This document shows positions 28,507-36,540 of a stretch of 64,000 nucleotides of DNA, one piece after another. Below the pieces are notes generated by a model. That model was not told the DNA's origin, did no database searches, and saw only the letters and a list, made by a program, of their open reading frames with translations. Source of the DNA: Proteus vulgaris (lineage in GTDB: Bacteria > Pseudomonadota > Gammaproteobacteria > Enterobacterales > Enterobacteriaceae); NCBI RefSeq assembly GCF_016239305.1, contig NZ_JAEHOQ010000001.1, positions 124,001 through 188,000 of the forward strand, given 5' to 3'. The number at the start of each line of letters is the position of its first letter. The first letter of the stretch is position 1. Made by a program: the position numbers and the translations under genes.

Positions 28507-30384
28507 TTATTTTGCTAAAAAGTGTTTATCTTCAACCACAATCAATGGTTCTATATCACTCTCTTTTTTAATCACCAGTGTAGGATCAGAACGTAAACAA
28601 CAACCACCGTAATGCCCACCAACAGTAAAAGTGCAAACTTGAATATAACGATTTGCTACTTTTGGTAAACACCATAATTCCTGATAAATATTTTCTTGGT
28701 GAGCAAATTGACCATGGGTTTCATCTAACACATTCTCTTTATGATCAACTAAGCCAATGTTATTACCACAACGACCCGCTATCGGTTTAACTGCATAACC
28801 ACTTTGTGCAAGACGAGGTGTCACTGTGAAATCTGTATCTAACAAATAAGGGTTATTAGGGAACAATTGCCATAAAATGGGTAAAATAGCTTTATTACTA
28901 GGAATAAGTGTCCAAAGAGGCTCAAAAACTGTAATTTCAGGACGTAAAAGCACATCGACCAAGCGGACTTCGCCTTCAGGATGCCCTGTACGAATAGGGA
29001 TCAGTGCTTGTTGTTCACTCTCTTCTCTTAATTGATCTAAAGCCGTTTCCCAAGCCCATGTTTTCCACACACATTCAACAACACGTTTATCTGCATCAAT
29101 TAATTGACCACGATTATTCCAATGAAGTTCATCTAATCCACGTAGGATTTTGCTCTCATAACCCGCTTGGGTCAGTGATTGTTGCATAAAGAGTGCATGG
29201 TAATCTTCTTCACTATCATCATCTTGAAGAAGATGCACAAAAGGCTTCGCATCACTGTGTTTCCAAGCATCGGCTAATGCATCGAATAAGCGTTCACCTG
29301 GATTAAAACTTTCTTTAATTCCACCTTGTTGCGCCCATTTTTCAATAATTAGACCTGCTTCTGTGTGGCAAGAGGCGGAGTCTGCATTATATTCATAAAC
29401 TTTGACACCACGTTCATCCATACAAAAATCTAATCGTCCCGTGATCATTTGATGACGCCTGTTTTGCCATGACAAACGGATGCGAGGCCATAACACTTCA
29501 GGAATATCGAACAAACGTAATAAATTATCGTCTTTCAACACTTTTTCAGTTGCATGTAAATACATCAAATGCATCTCATTACTTGCACGAATAAGTTCTT
29601 GTTCGGCGCTTTCTGAAATGGTGAAGTATTCATAGCTGTTTTGATTGATGATATGACCGTGTTGCGCTAGAACATAAGCTTTTTCTAGAGGTGAGCTTTC
29701 ATCTAGCCATTTCCCATCGAATTGACCTTTATTTTCAAGTTTTTCGGCATGAATATTTAATAGTTCAGGTGTAATTTTAGGCTTAGGAAGGCTATAAGCA
29801 TTAGGTTCAGTTTGGATCATCCAACCTAAAAGCGTTGTGTTATCAAAAGTATCTTGAACAAAGTAGCCGTCATCACTCACACAAAGAGGTAATTCTCGTG
29901 TCCATTGCTGGCCTACAGGTAATCTAGTGTGGATAACGTTTTGTTCTGCAATACGGATTTTATCTTCAAGCACTTCTGTGATCACCGCAACATGACCGGT
30001 CACTTTAAACTCACCACCTTCTTGCCAAATCAGTAAGGCGCCAACAGTTGGCGCCTGCTTACTGCCATTAGCAAACGCTTGGAGAGGTAATATATCGTCA
30101 TCAATGGTTTTACGTAAAAAACGTAATGAGAAAATCTCATAAGCCATTCCCACATCAGTAAATACAGCGCCGTAATGCAGATAAAGAAAACGACGAGCAA
30201 ACTCAACACACTGCCACTTGTGCCCCATATATTCATTACCAATATAACTACGGAATGAATCATTAGCGGCGTAGTCTTCTTTATCGATACTACTGTAATC
30301 TGAAGAGTAAATCGCGACACCACCAGGCGCATAACCTAGCAATGTTCCAAATGGTTCATGACGAATGATATCTTTTACATTCAT
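28507..30384 (-). CDS. gss: Glutathionylspermidine synthetase/amidase
   Basis: Bifunctional cytoplasmic enzyme that makes and hydrolyses glutathionylspermidine. The 625 residues (E. coli 619) hold the N-terminal CHAP amidase domain with catalytic Cys59 in MGHKWQCVEFARRF and a His in TGHVAVIT, and a C-terminal ATP-grasp synthetase with MDERGVKVYEYNADSAS and KPIAGRCGNNIGLV. The frame is open to 30504, but the family sequence EPFGTLLGYAPGGVAIYSS begins just after ATG 30384, which is preceded by AAGGTCGAGATT. Stands alone, with a terminator behind it. Confidence 0.94.
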   Translation of the reverse strand: MNVKDIIRHEPFGTLLGYAPGGVAIYSSDYSSIDKEDYAANDSFRSYIGNEYMGHKWQCVEFARRFLYLHYGAVFTDVGMAYEIFSLRFLRKTIDDDILPLQAFANGSKQAPTVGALLIWQEGGEFKVTGHVAVITEVLEDKIRIAEQNVIHTRLPVGQQWTRELPLCVSDDGYFVQDTFDNTTLLGWMIQTEPNAYSLPKPKITPELLNIHAEKLENKGQFDGKWLDESSPLEKAYVLAQHGHIINQNSYEYFTISESAEQELIRASNEMHLMYLHATEKVLKDDNLLRLFDIPEVLWPRIRLSWQNRRHQMITGRLDFCMDERGVKVYEYNADSASCHTEAGLIIEKWAQQGGIKESFNPGERLFDALADAWKHSDAKPFVHLLQDDDSEEDYHALFMQQSLTQAGYESKILRGLDELHWNNRGQLIDADKRVVECVWKTWAWETALDQLREESEQQALIPIRTGHPEGEVRLVDVLLRPEITVFEPLWTLIPSNKAILPILWQLFPNNPYLLDTDFTVTPRLAQSGYAVKPIAGRCGNNIGLVDHKENVLDETHGQFAHQENIYQELWCLPKVANRYIQVCTFTVGGHYGGCCLRSDPTLVIKKESDIEPLIVVEDKHFLAK

Positions 30385-30982
30385 AATCTCGACCTTGACG
30401 ATAAATAGATAATTACCCGTAATACTTAAATCTACCTTAGTATTATAGATAACAATCTTAACGCCATAGACTATTAGAAGTGAATGTAATTTTATTAATT
30501 TCAATAAAGTAAAAAGAGGTGTTTAGCTTTAGTGCTATTTAAGAAGGAAAATTTGGCCAAATAAAAAAAAACTCAAAAATAACCCATCATAAAAAATATA
30601 TAAAAGGTATTTTCGAGTATAAACACAGTCAAAGAGGGCTTTATCTTTTTTGTTATAGCTTCATTATTTACTCTTTATCAATCATAAATGCGAGCACAAA
30701 TAATGGATAAAATCGCATTTAGACAAGATATAGCACTGTTTATCAAATTTTTCTCGATTATCCTGCTAGAAAAAAGAAGGATATCAAAATAGCTTAATAA
30801 AAATTAATATCATCTTATAGCCTGACGGGTATAAATAATTCATCCCATTAACCGATAACACTATAGAATGGATTTTACTCATTCAAGCCGGAGTGCTTGT
30901 TTACTTTGAAGATCCATCACAGAAACTTGATATTCAAATTATTGAATATTATTGGTGGTTGATAGGAAGAATGAGGTCACTA
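30385..30982. other. 598-bp AT-rich spacer between gss and the MrpJ-like gene
   Basis: The spacer between divergent genes holds no convincing gene. An open frame reaches from 30893 into the MrpJ-like gene but has no family support. The left part should contain the gss promoter, the right part a long leader for the regulator. I see no strong inverted repeat. Confidence 0.5.
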
Positions 30983-31270
30983 ATGTCAAAGATTTATCCC
31001 ATTTCTCAAATTATTGGGCATAAAATTCGTAAGCAACGCCAGCAACTTCGCTTATCAGCAAAGGTTGTCGCTGAACGAGTGGGTATTAGCCAACAACAAT
31101 TTTCACGATATGAGAATGGACTATGTAAAATTGATGTTGATATGCTCTTTCATATTGCTCAAGAGCTAAAAGTGACACCTGCGTTTTTTTTACCCCCTAA
31201 TGAAGAGCAAGTTTCTGCAATTGCACTGACACAATCCAAACAGTTTTGGAGTGCTCAAAGCCAGATTTAA
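30983..31270 (+). CDS. MrpJ-type XRE-family transcriptional regulator
   Basis: Helix-turn-helix protein of 95 residues. The Cro/CI-type HTH spans about 12-66, with the recognition helix SQQQFSRYENG (40-50), a motif I recall as characteristic of MrpJ and its fimbria-linked paralogues in Proteus mirabilis, where they repress flagellar genes and affect swarming. The start ATG 30983 has GAGG 7 bases upstream and gives a typical MrpJ length; the frame is open to 30893 and an alternative ATG exists at 30971. Unlike most MrpJ paralogues it is not next to a fimbrial operon, so it is an orphan. A hairpin at 31280-31329 follows. Confidence 0.82.
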   Translation: MSKIYPISQIIGHKIRKQRQQLRLSAKVVAERVGISQQQFSRYENGLCKIDVDMLFHIAQELKVTPAFFLPPNEEQVSAIALTQSKQFWSAQSQI

Positions 31271-31279
31271 TATTCTTGG

Positions 31280-31329
31280 TATGGAAATCTCTATTTTGTC
31301 TTCTTATTAAGATAAATAAGATTTCCATA
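31280..31329 (+). terminator. Structured 3' end after MrpJ-like gene
   Basis: Arms TATGGAAATCT (31280-31290) and AGATTTCCATA (31319-31329) are perfect over 11 bp, with a smaller CTTATT/AATAAG stem inside. No T run directly follows. The rest of the 302-bp spacer to 31572 is AT-rich and ends in the iron operon promoter. Confidence 0.55.
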
Positions 31330-31536
31330 TATCATTCTTAACTTGATGATTACAATAAGTATTATCACCTATAATTATCAATTCTATTTATCCTTTCTAT
31401 CTTAAACCAACAAATTTTTTTCTTTTATAAAAGAAAATGTTAATACATTTTTCACTGTTTCTTTCGTAAACTTAAGCGATATTTTTCGTATAGATTATCT
31501 CCTATTTCTAATAAAAATTGTGTTAACCTAATTAAG

Positions 31537-31555
31537 AATAATAACAATTATCATT
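31537..31555. promoter_or_regulatory. Fur-like box upstream of iron operon
   Basis: AATAATAACAATTATCATT matches 13 of 19 positions of the Fur consensus GATAATGATAATCATTATC. It lies 18 bp before the first gene of the Efe-type operon, where Fur-Fe would block transcription when iron is sufficient. Confidence 0.7.
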
Positions 31556-31572
31556 TGAAATAAGGGTTAAAC

Positions 31573-32130
31573 ATGAAATATCGCTATGCACTCTCTCTTA
31601 CTGCATTATCATTTCTCTCAACCTCTGCTTTTGCTCTAGAGTACCCAGTAGGCCATCCTATCATTAAAAATGGCATGGAAATTCAAGGTGTTTACCTTCA
31701 ACCTATCACTATGGATACCGAAGAAGGTCATCATGCGATGAACCATCTCGCAGCTGATAAATCCGATATCCATTTAGAAGCCGATATCCATGCTACTGAA
31801 GATAATCCTAATGGCTTTGCAGAAGGTGACTGGATCCCTTACCTCACTGTTGAATACACTGTGACAAAATCAGATGCGCCAGAGAAAAAACAGCAAGGCA
31901 TTTTTATGGCAATGGTTGCTAACGATGGCCCTCACTATGGCGAAAACCTAAAACTCGACGGTAATGGTCAATATAACGTTACTTACAAGATTTACCCACC
32001 TTCATACAATAAAGATATTACATTTGGTCGCCATATCGACAAAGAAACTGGTGTTGCACCTTGGTTTGAACCCTTTGAAGTTTCATGGGATTTCACCTAT
32101 AGCGGTACAGGTCGTAAAGGTAGTTATTAA
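31573..32130 (+). CDS. P19/FetP-like periplasmic iron-binding protein
   Basis: 185-residue protein with a signal peptide ending at AFALEYP. It matches the P19/Tpd/FetP family: YPVGHPIIKNGMEIQGVYLQPITM, HHAMNHLAADKSDIHLEADIHAT with the Cu/Fe-ligand His and Met residues, then GPHYGENLKL and YKIYPPS, and a final WDFTY. P19-type proteins bind copper and iron at the dimer interface and work with FTR1-type permeases. Here it heads an operon with an EfeU-type FTR1 permease and lies just after a Fur-like box. A strong hairpin follows before the next gene. Confidence 0.88.
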   Translation: MKYRYALSLTALSFLSTSAFALEYPVGHPIIKNGMEIQGVYLQPITMDTEEGHHAMNHLAADKSDIHLEADIHATEDNPNGFAEGDWIPYLTVEYTVTKSDAPEKKQQGIFMAMVANDGPHYGENLKLDGNGQYNVTYKIYPPSYNKDITFGRHIDKETGVAPWFEPFEVSWDFTYSGTGRKGSY

Positions 32131-32143
32131 TTAGCTTGATAAC

Positions 32144-32177
32144 GGATAAACCCAACAAAATTGGGTTTATCCTTTTT
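32144..32177 (+). terminator. Strong terminator-like hairpin inside iron operon
   Basis: Perfect 12-bp stem GGATAAACCCAA (32144-32155) / TTGGGTTTATCC (32161-32172), loop CAAAA, then TTTTTCTCTTTTTT. It should end most transcripts after the P19 gene and leave partial read-through into the permease genes. Confidence 0.9.
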
Positions 32178-32199
32178 CTCTTTTTTAAGTGAAACGCTG

Positions 32200-32547
32200 A
32201 TGATGAAACATCTCTATAAATACACGTTATTACTGCTATTAATGATAACAAGCTCTGTTTTTGCTGCAGAGAAATACACCGTTGAATTAGAAATGAAAGA
32301 TGGTGAACTTATTCCTCAAGTGCTCGAAGTACCTGCCAAAACCCCCATTAGAATAAAAATCCGTAATACAGGCACCAGCCCTGTTGAATTTGAAAGTACA
32401 CAGTTACGTAAAGAAAAAGTATTAGCTCCCGGCGCAAATTCTGTCGTTGTGATAGCACCACTAAAACCCGGTCGTTACACCTTCTTTGATGATTTTCACC
32501 TTTCTCACCCTCAAGGTGAAATTGTTGCAACTGAAAAGGCAGAGTAA
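32200..32547 (+). CDS. EfeO-like cupredoxin-domain protein
   Basis: 115-residue exported protein: signal peptide to about SSVFAAEK, then a single cupredoxin domain with VPAKTPIRIKIRNTGTSPVEF, STQLRKEKVLAPGA and LKPGRYTFFDDFH. This corresponds to the N-terminal domain of E. coli EfeO, which in that organism is fused to an M75 peptidase-like domain. Here the M75 domain is a separate gene two positions downstream. ATG 32200 or 32203 is possible; the longer start lies 8 bases after AAGTG. It may bind Cu or Fe and take part in ferrous iron oxidation before uptake. Confidence 0.8.
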   Translation: MMKHLYKYTLLLLLMITSSVFAAEKYTVELEMKDGELIPQVLEVPAKTPIRIKIRNTGTSPVEFESTQLRKEKVLAPGANSVVVIAPLKPGRYTFFDDFHLSHPQGEIVATEKAE

Positions 32548-32549
32548 AT

Positions 32550-33386
32550 ATGGGACAAGTTCTGTTTGTTGTTTGGCGAGAAAGTTTTGAAGCGCTACTG
32601 GTAATTGGCATTATTTATGCTTGGATAAAACGCTCTCCAGCACCAAAACAAGGTATGAAATACTTGTGGAGTGGCGTTATATTTGGGCTGTTTCTTGCTG
32701 TTATCTTGGCTCTAAGCATTTATGGTGTATTTAGCTCACTCGAAGATATGTGGCAGTCTCTATTTATGATAATAATGGAGATCCTCGCCTGTGTGCTTAT
32801 TGTTCAAATGGTTTATTGGATGAATGGGCAAGGAAAGTCATTAAAAACCAATATAGAAAATGAACTCACACAAAAAACACACCAACAAAGTGCATGGGGT
32901 ATTTTGCTGATTATTGCCATTGCAATTGCCAGAGAAGGCAGTGAAGTTGTTGTCTTCCTTTCTAGCCATATTATGGCTCTCAATGCACAAACAGCACTGC
33001 CTTTCTTTATTGAAGTCTTTATTGGTTTACTTGTCGCAGCATTCACTCTATGGCTATTTTTACTGACCTCAAAAGTCATTTCATGGCGTTATTTCTTTAC
33101 TGTAACGGGATTTTTACTGTTATTCCTTGCTGTTTCCTTACTATTAAAAGCCGTAGAAGAGATTGCAAATCTACTGATTGAAATGGATTTTGAATTACCT
33201 GATTTCTTGATATATCCGCTTTGGGATATCAGTCATATTCTGGATGACTCAAGTGTCTTTGGTAATTTCTTAGTCTCATTCTTCGCTTATCGCTCTCAAC
33301 CCATTGGTTTAAGTGTGGTGACATTTGTTGTCTATTGGGTAATTGTTGCACTGTTATTCAAGCGGGGGGCTCAGCATGCGAAATAA
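32550..33386 (+). CDS. efeU: FTR1-family iron permease EfeU
   Basis: Inner-membrane iron permease of 278 residues with about seven membrane segments. The two REXXE motifs that define the FTR1 family are present: RESFE (10-14) in the first helix and REGSE (about 128-132) in the fourth. Starts two bases after the cupredoxin gene stop, and the M75 gene overlaps its end. E. coli K-12 efeU is frameshifted; this copy is intact. Confidence 0.92.
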   Translation: MGQVLFVVWRESFEALLVIGIIYAWIKRSPAPKQGMKYLWSGVIFGLFLAVILALSIYGVFSSLEDMWQSLFMIIMEILACVLIVQMVYWMNGQGKSLKTNIENELTQKTHQQSAWGILLIIAIAIAREGSEVVVFLSSHIMALNAQTALPFFIEVFIGLLVAAFTLWLFLLTSKVISWRYFFTVTGFLLLFLAVSLLLKAVEEIANLLIEMDFELPDFLIYPLWDISHILDDSSVFGNFLVSFFAYRSQPIGLSVVTFVVYWVIVALLFKRGAQHAK

Positions 33387-34299
33387 CGCAAAATTTAAAA
33401 GTAAAAATATTGCTATATTTTTCTTTACATTACTATTTTCTCTACCTATTTATGCTGAAAAAATCATCCAAGGAATCATTCAAGATAGCGAGAATATCAT
33501 CGTTGCAAAAGGAGATATCCCTACTCCTGAAAAATTTAAAACTGATATTTTAAAGTACCGAGAAAAAGCCGTTGAGCAATTAACCCAAGTTGAAAAAGCA
33601 CTTACTCAATTAATAGTAAATAGCGAAAAAAATCAACTTGTTAATGCTCAAAATGCTTATCAACAAGCACATTATCACTATGAAGTTATTCGCCCTATTA
33701 TTGCGCTTTTTGGATCAAGCGAACGTTTATTAAATAACCGAGCTGATTTCTTTCTTGAAAGAGAAAACTCACCTCGTTTTTCAGGGTTTCATTTAGTTGA
33801 ATATCAACTCTTTAAATTAAGAGATACGCAAAAAGCCACAGAGTCCGCAAAAGTGCTATTAAGAAGTATTAGTGATCTAAAAAAGCGTTTAGCCATTGAA
33901 GATATCCCCATTCCCAAATTAGTCCAATCAGCGGGCGATAGCTTGGAGTTTATTTTAACGGATAAATTAGCAGGAATTGAAAACCAATACTCAAATAGCG
34001 ATCTAGGTGATAGTTATGCAAATTTATCTGGATCACGCTTAATTGTAGAGATCTTATCCGAGCATATTCCCCCTACTGAATATCAATCTCTGATCAAGCA
34101 ATATAATGATATTGGTGCTCTGCTTTTAAAATATCAGCGTGATGAAGGTTTATTCCAGTCTTTAAATGTACTTCCTGAAACAGAAAAAAGCTGGCTTTTC
34201 TCTCAAGTAACACAATTAGCAGAGCAAGTGGCAAATTTACGTAGCACGCTCAATATTGATGTTTACTATCACTATAAAGAAGCAAGTGATGAAAAATAA
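33376..34299 (+). CDS. efeO: EfeO-type M75 (imelysin) periplasmic protein
   Basis: 307-residue exported protein: signal peptide to about IYAEK, then an M75/EfeM-type helical domain with the HXXE metal motif HLVEYQLF near residue 139. Lacks the N-terminal cupredoxin domain of E. coli EfeO, which here is encoded upstream. ATG 33376 has GGGGGGCTCAGC upstream and overlaps efeU by 11 bp; an open frame from 33343 has no support. It overlaps the start of efeB, giving three coupled genes. Confidence 0.87.
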   Translation: MRNNAKFKSKNIAIFFFTLLFSLPIYAEKIIQGIIQDSENIIVAKGDIPTPEKFKTDILKYREKAVEQLTQVEKALTQLIVNSEKNQLVNAQNAYQQAHYHYEVIRPIIALFGSSERLLNNRADFFLERENSPRFSGFHLVEYQLFKLRDTQKATESAKVLLRSISDLKKRLAIEDIPIPKLVQSAGDSLEFILTDKLAGIENQYSNSDLGDSYANLSGSRLIVEILSEHIPPTEYQSLIKQYNDIGALLLKYQRDEGLFQSLNVLPETEKSWLFSQVTQLAEQVANLRSTLNIDVYYHYKEASDEK

Positions 34300-35554
34300 A
34301 ACTCTCTTTAAACCGTTATTAAAAAGTCCTGTTAACCTCGATAAACGCACAACGTTAAAATGGTTAGGTGGGAGCTTATTACTCGCCAGTATAGGGGCTA
34401 ATGCACAACAAAAACAAAGTGCTTCATCCGTGCCCCGTTATCAACGTGCGATTGCTTATTTAGGTAAACACCAAGCAGGTGTTATTACTCCTGAACAAAA
34501 ACACGCCTCATTTATTGCTCTTAATCTCACAGTCACTACTGTTGATGAAGTAAAAAAAATATTCGCGACTCTGACACAACGAATTGCATTTTTAACGCAA
34601 CCTCGTGAACTAGAGCAGAGAGCAAACCCACATCTTCCTCCTGCTGAGTCAGGTATTCTGGGCACTCAATTACACCCTGATGAATTAACCGTCACAGTAG
34701 CGTTAGGTGATAGCTTTTTTGATAATCGTTTTGGTTTCCAACCTAAAAAACCCAAACGCTTAGAACCCATGAAACCCTTTCCTAATGACCGATTAGATCC
34801 AAAATGGTGTGGCGGTGATGTTCTACTCCAATTTTGTGCTAATAGCCAAGAAAGCGTCATTTATGCGTTAAGAGATATTTTAAAATATCTTTCTGGTCAA
34901 GTTTATGCCGTGTGGAAAATTGATGGTTTTCTTCCTGCTCGCGATATTGATAATCACCAAACACCGATTAACCTTTTTGGTTTTAAAGATGGCTCAGGCA
35001 ACGCCCCTTCATCTGATAATAGCTTGATGGACTCTCTTGTCTGGATCACGGAAGAACAAAAAGAGCCACAATGGTGTTTAGGCGGAAGCTATCAAGCAGT
35101 GCGCCTTATTCGGTTTGCATTGGAATTTTGGGATAGAACACCTCTTGAAGATCAAGAAAATAACTTTGGTCGTCATCGATCAACGGGTGCCCCAATAGGT
35201 ATGAAGCAGGAGATGGACGATCCACAGTTTGAAAAAGATCCTCATGGCGACCGAGTGCTGTTTGATTCTCATATGCGAAGAGCTGAACCAAGAAATCCAG
35301 AGCGTTACAGTGCAAAACTACGCCGACGCAGTTACAGCTATTCATTAGGTTTAACACCTTCAGGTCAATTAGATATGGGACTAATTTTTATCTCATTTCA
35401 AAATAACCTTAAAAAAGGCTTTATTGATACCCAAAAACGCTTAGACGGAGAACCCTTAGAGCGCTATATAAAGCCTTTTGGCGGTGGATACTACTTTGTA
35501 ATACCCGGCATTTCACACCAAGATGATACCCTTGCAAAAGGGCTATTTGATTAA
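34289..35554 (+). CDS. efeB: EfeB-type DyP haem peroxidase
   Basis: Periplasmic haem peroxidase of the dye-decolourising family, 421 residues, last gene of the iron operon; in E. coli EfeB helps iron uptake at low pH. The DyP motif FGFKDGSGN holds the distal Asp, followed by the proximal His region FGRHRSTGAPIG and the Arg-containing RRRSYSY. The signal peptide is Tat-like but begins DKRTTLKWLGG: Lys-Arg instead of the twin arginine. ATG 34289 sits within the efeO end; the frame is open to 34256. Confidence 0.88.
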   Translation: MKNKTLFKPLLKSPVNLDKRTTLKWLGGSLLLASIGANAQQKQSASSVPRYQRAIAYLGKHQAGVITPEQKHASFIALNLTVTTVDEVKKIFATLTQRIAFLTQPRELEQRANPHLPPAESGILGTQLHPDELTVTVALGDSFFDNRFGFQPKKPKRLEPMKPFPNDRLDPKWCGGDVLLQFCANSQESVIYALRDILKYLSGQVYAVWKIDGFLPARDIDNHQTPINLFGFKDGSGNAPSSDNSLMDSLVWITEEQKEPQWCLGGSYQAVRLIRFALEFWDRTPLEDQENNFGRHRSTGAPIGMKQEMDDPQFEKDPHGDRVLFDSHMRRAEPRNPERYSAKLRRRSYSYSLGLTPSGQLDMGLIFISFQNNLKKGFIDTQKRLDGEPLERYIKPFGGGYYFVIPGISHQDDTLAKGLFD

Positions 35555-35567
35555 TTCTGCTCTCATA

Positions 35568-35601
35568 TTAGGCACTTTTCTTTTCCTGCTAAAGTGCCTA
35601 A
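35568..35601. terminator. Terminator between efeB and iclR-type gene
   Basis: 11-bp perfect stem TTAGGCACTTT (35568-35578) / AAAGTGCCTAA (35591-35601). T-rich on both sides, so it may act in both directions. Confidence 0.75.
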
Positions 35602-35619
35602 TATTATGATTTTATTTGG

Positions 35620-36309
35620 TTAATGTGAAAAAAATGTCATTTTCGCTTTTAATGCATTACCAAGTTCTATTTGTCTATCAGGTTCAATAAAGCCCATTGT
35701 TAATACAGCAGCGACCATATTTCCCTTCTTACTAAACACTGGACATGAAATAGATTGTGCACCAGGAATACCTTCAGCTGGCTCATGGCGAATAGCAAAA
35801 CCTTGTTGTCGAATAGTATTCTGCTGTTTTTCTGATAAGCCTGCATCTATCTCTAAATCACTAAAAACAGCAAAAATAGAGCCAGCGGCACTAATTTTAT
35901 AAGGCACTGGTGTATCAGGTAAAAAATCAATATCCACATGTTTAAAACTACGATTATATCGTGTTAAAAAAAGCTGGTTACCTTGCGCAATCACCAATCC
36001 GGTGGACATATTATATTCATCTCTAAACTCACATAATAATTGATTAATTTCATCTACAAAGGATTGTGGCTTTGGTGTCGCATGCGCTAAAAAGAGAATT
36101 TTACTCCCCAAACAATACTGACTTCCGCCACTCTCTTGATACAACATTTCAGAGCGACAAAGTGAAACTAAATATTTATGTAAGCGACTTTTTGAAAGCG
36201 AACAGGCTTTTGCAATATCTGACGATCGGGCGACACCTCCATTCGACGCAATAAATTCGAGAATGGTAATAGCGATATCAACCGAGTTAACTCCTTGAGA
36301 ATTCTGCAT
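35620..36309 (-). CDS. IclR-family transcriptional regulator
   Basis: 229 residues: N-terminal IclR winged HTH (about 8-70) with ITILEFIASNGGVARSSDIAKACSLSKSRLHKYL, and a C-terminal effector-binding domain ending in the family block PGAQSISCPVFSKKGNMVAAVLTMG. It is divergent from the DmsABC-like operon, and the shared 231-bp region holds a large inverted repeat, so it likely controls that operon. The effector is unknown. IclR regulators may repress or activate. Confidence 0.87.
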   Translation of the reverse strand: MQNSQGVNSVDIAITILEFIASNGGVARSSDIAKACSLSKSRLHKYLVSLCRSEMLYQESGGSQYCLGSKILFLAHATPKPQSFVDEINQLLCEFRDEYNMSTGLVIAQGNQLFLTRYNRSFKHVDIDFLPDTPVPYKISAAGSIFAVFSDLEIDAGLSEKQQNTIRQQGFAIRHEPAEGIPGAQSISCPVFSKKGNMVAAVLTMGFIEPDRQIELGNALKAKMTFFSH

Positions 36310-36465
36310 TTATTTCTTTCACACCTATTCGTTATTTACTTTATTTTATGACGATATCCCAATATTCTTTTTTTGTCATTATTACTAGTTTATTTCACTA
36401 AAACCTTATTTTAAATGTGACTTTTTAGCCATTTTCTATCGATTATTTTCTTTGTCTATTTTTAG

Positions 36466-36479
36466 ATGATCTACCTCAA
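36466..36479 (+). promoter_or_regulatory. FNR-like site upstream of DmsA-like gene
   Basis: ATGAT-CTAC-CTCAA matches 8 of 10 FNR consensus positions (TTGAT-N4-ATCAA). Its centre, 36472.5, is 41.5 bases from position 36514, and a TTATAT -10-like box lies at 36503-36508, as in class II FNR-activated promoters. Confidence 0.6.
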
Positions 36480-36480
36480 G

Positions 36481-36517
36481 GTTAACTATATATGAATTGA
36501 GTTTATATATAGTTAAC
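36481..36517. promoter_or_regulatory. 13-bp-arm inverted repeat over core promoter
   Basis: Perfect arms GTTAACTATATAT (36481-36493) and ATATATAGTTAAC (36505-36517) with an 11-base spacer. It covers the predicted -35 to -10 region and transcription start of the DmsA-like operon. It is a candidate operator for the divergent IclR-type protein, and in RNA could form a leader hairpin. Confidence 0.6.
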
Positions 36518-36540
36518 TTTTCTTGTGCGTGAGAATGTCT

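Noticed and set aside
30030-30332. 100-codon frame inside gss on the same strand
   Set aside because: Alternative frame within a strongly supported enzyme gene.
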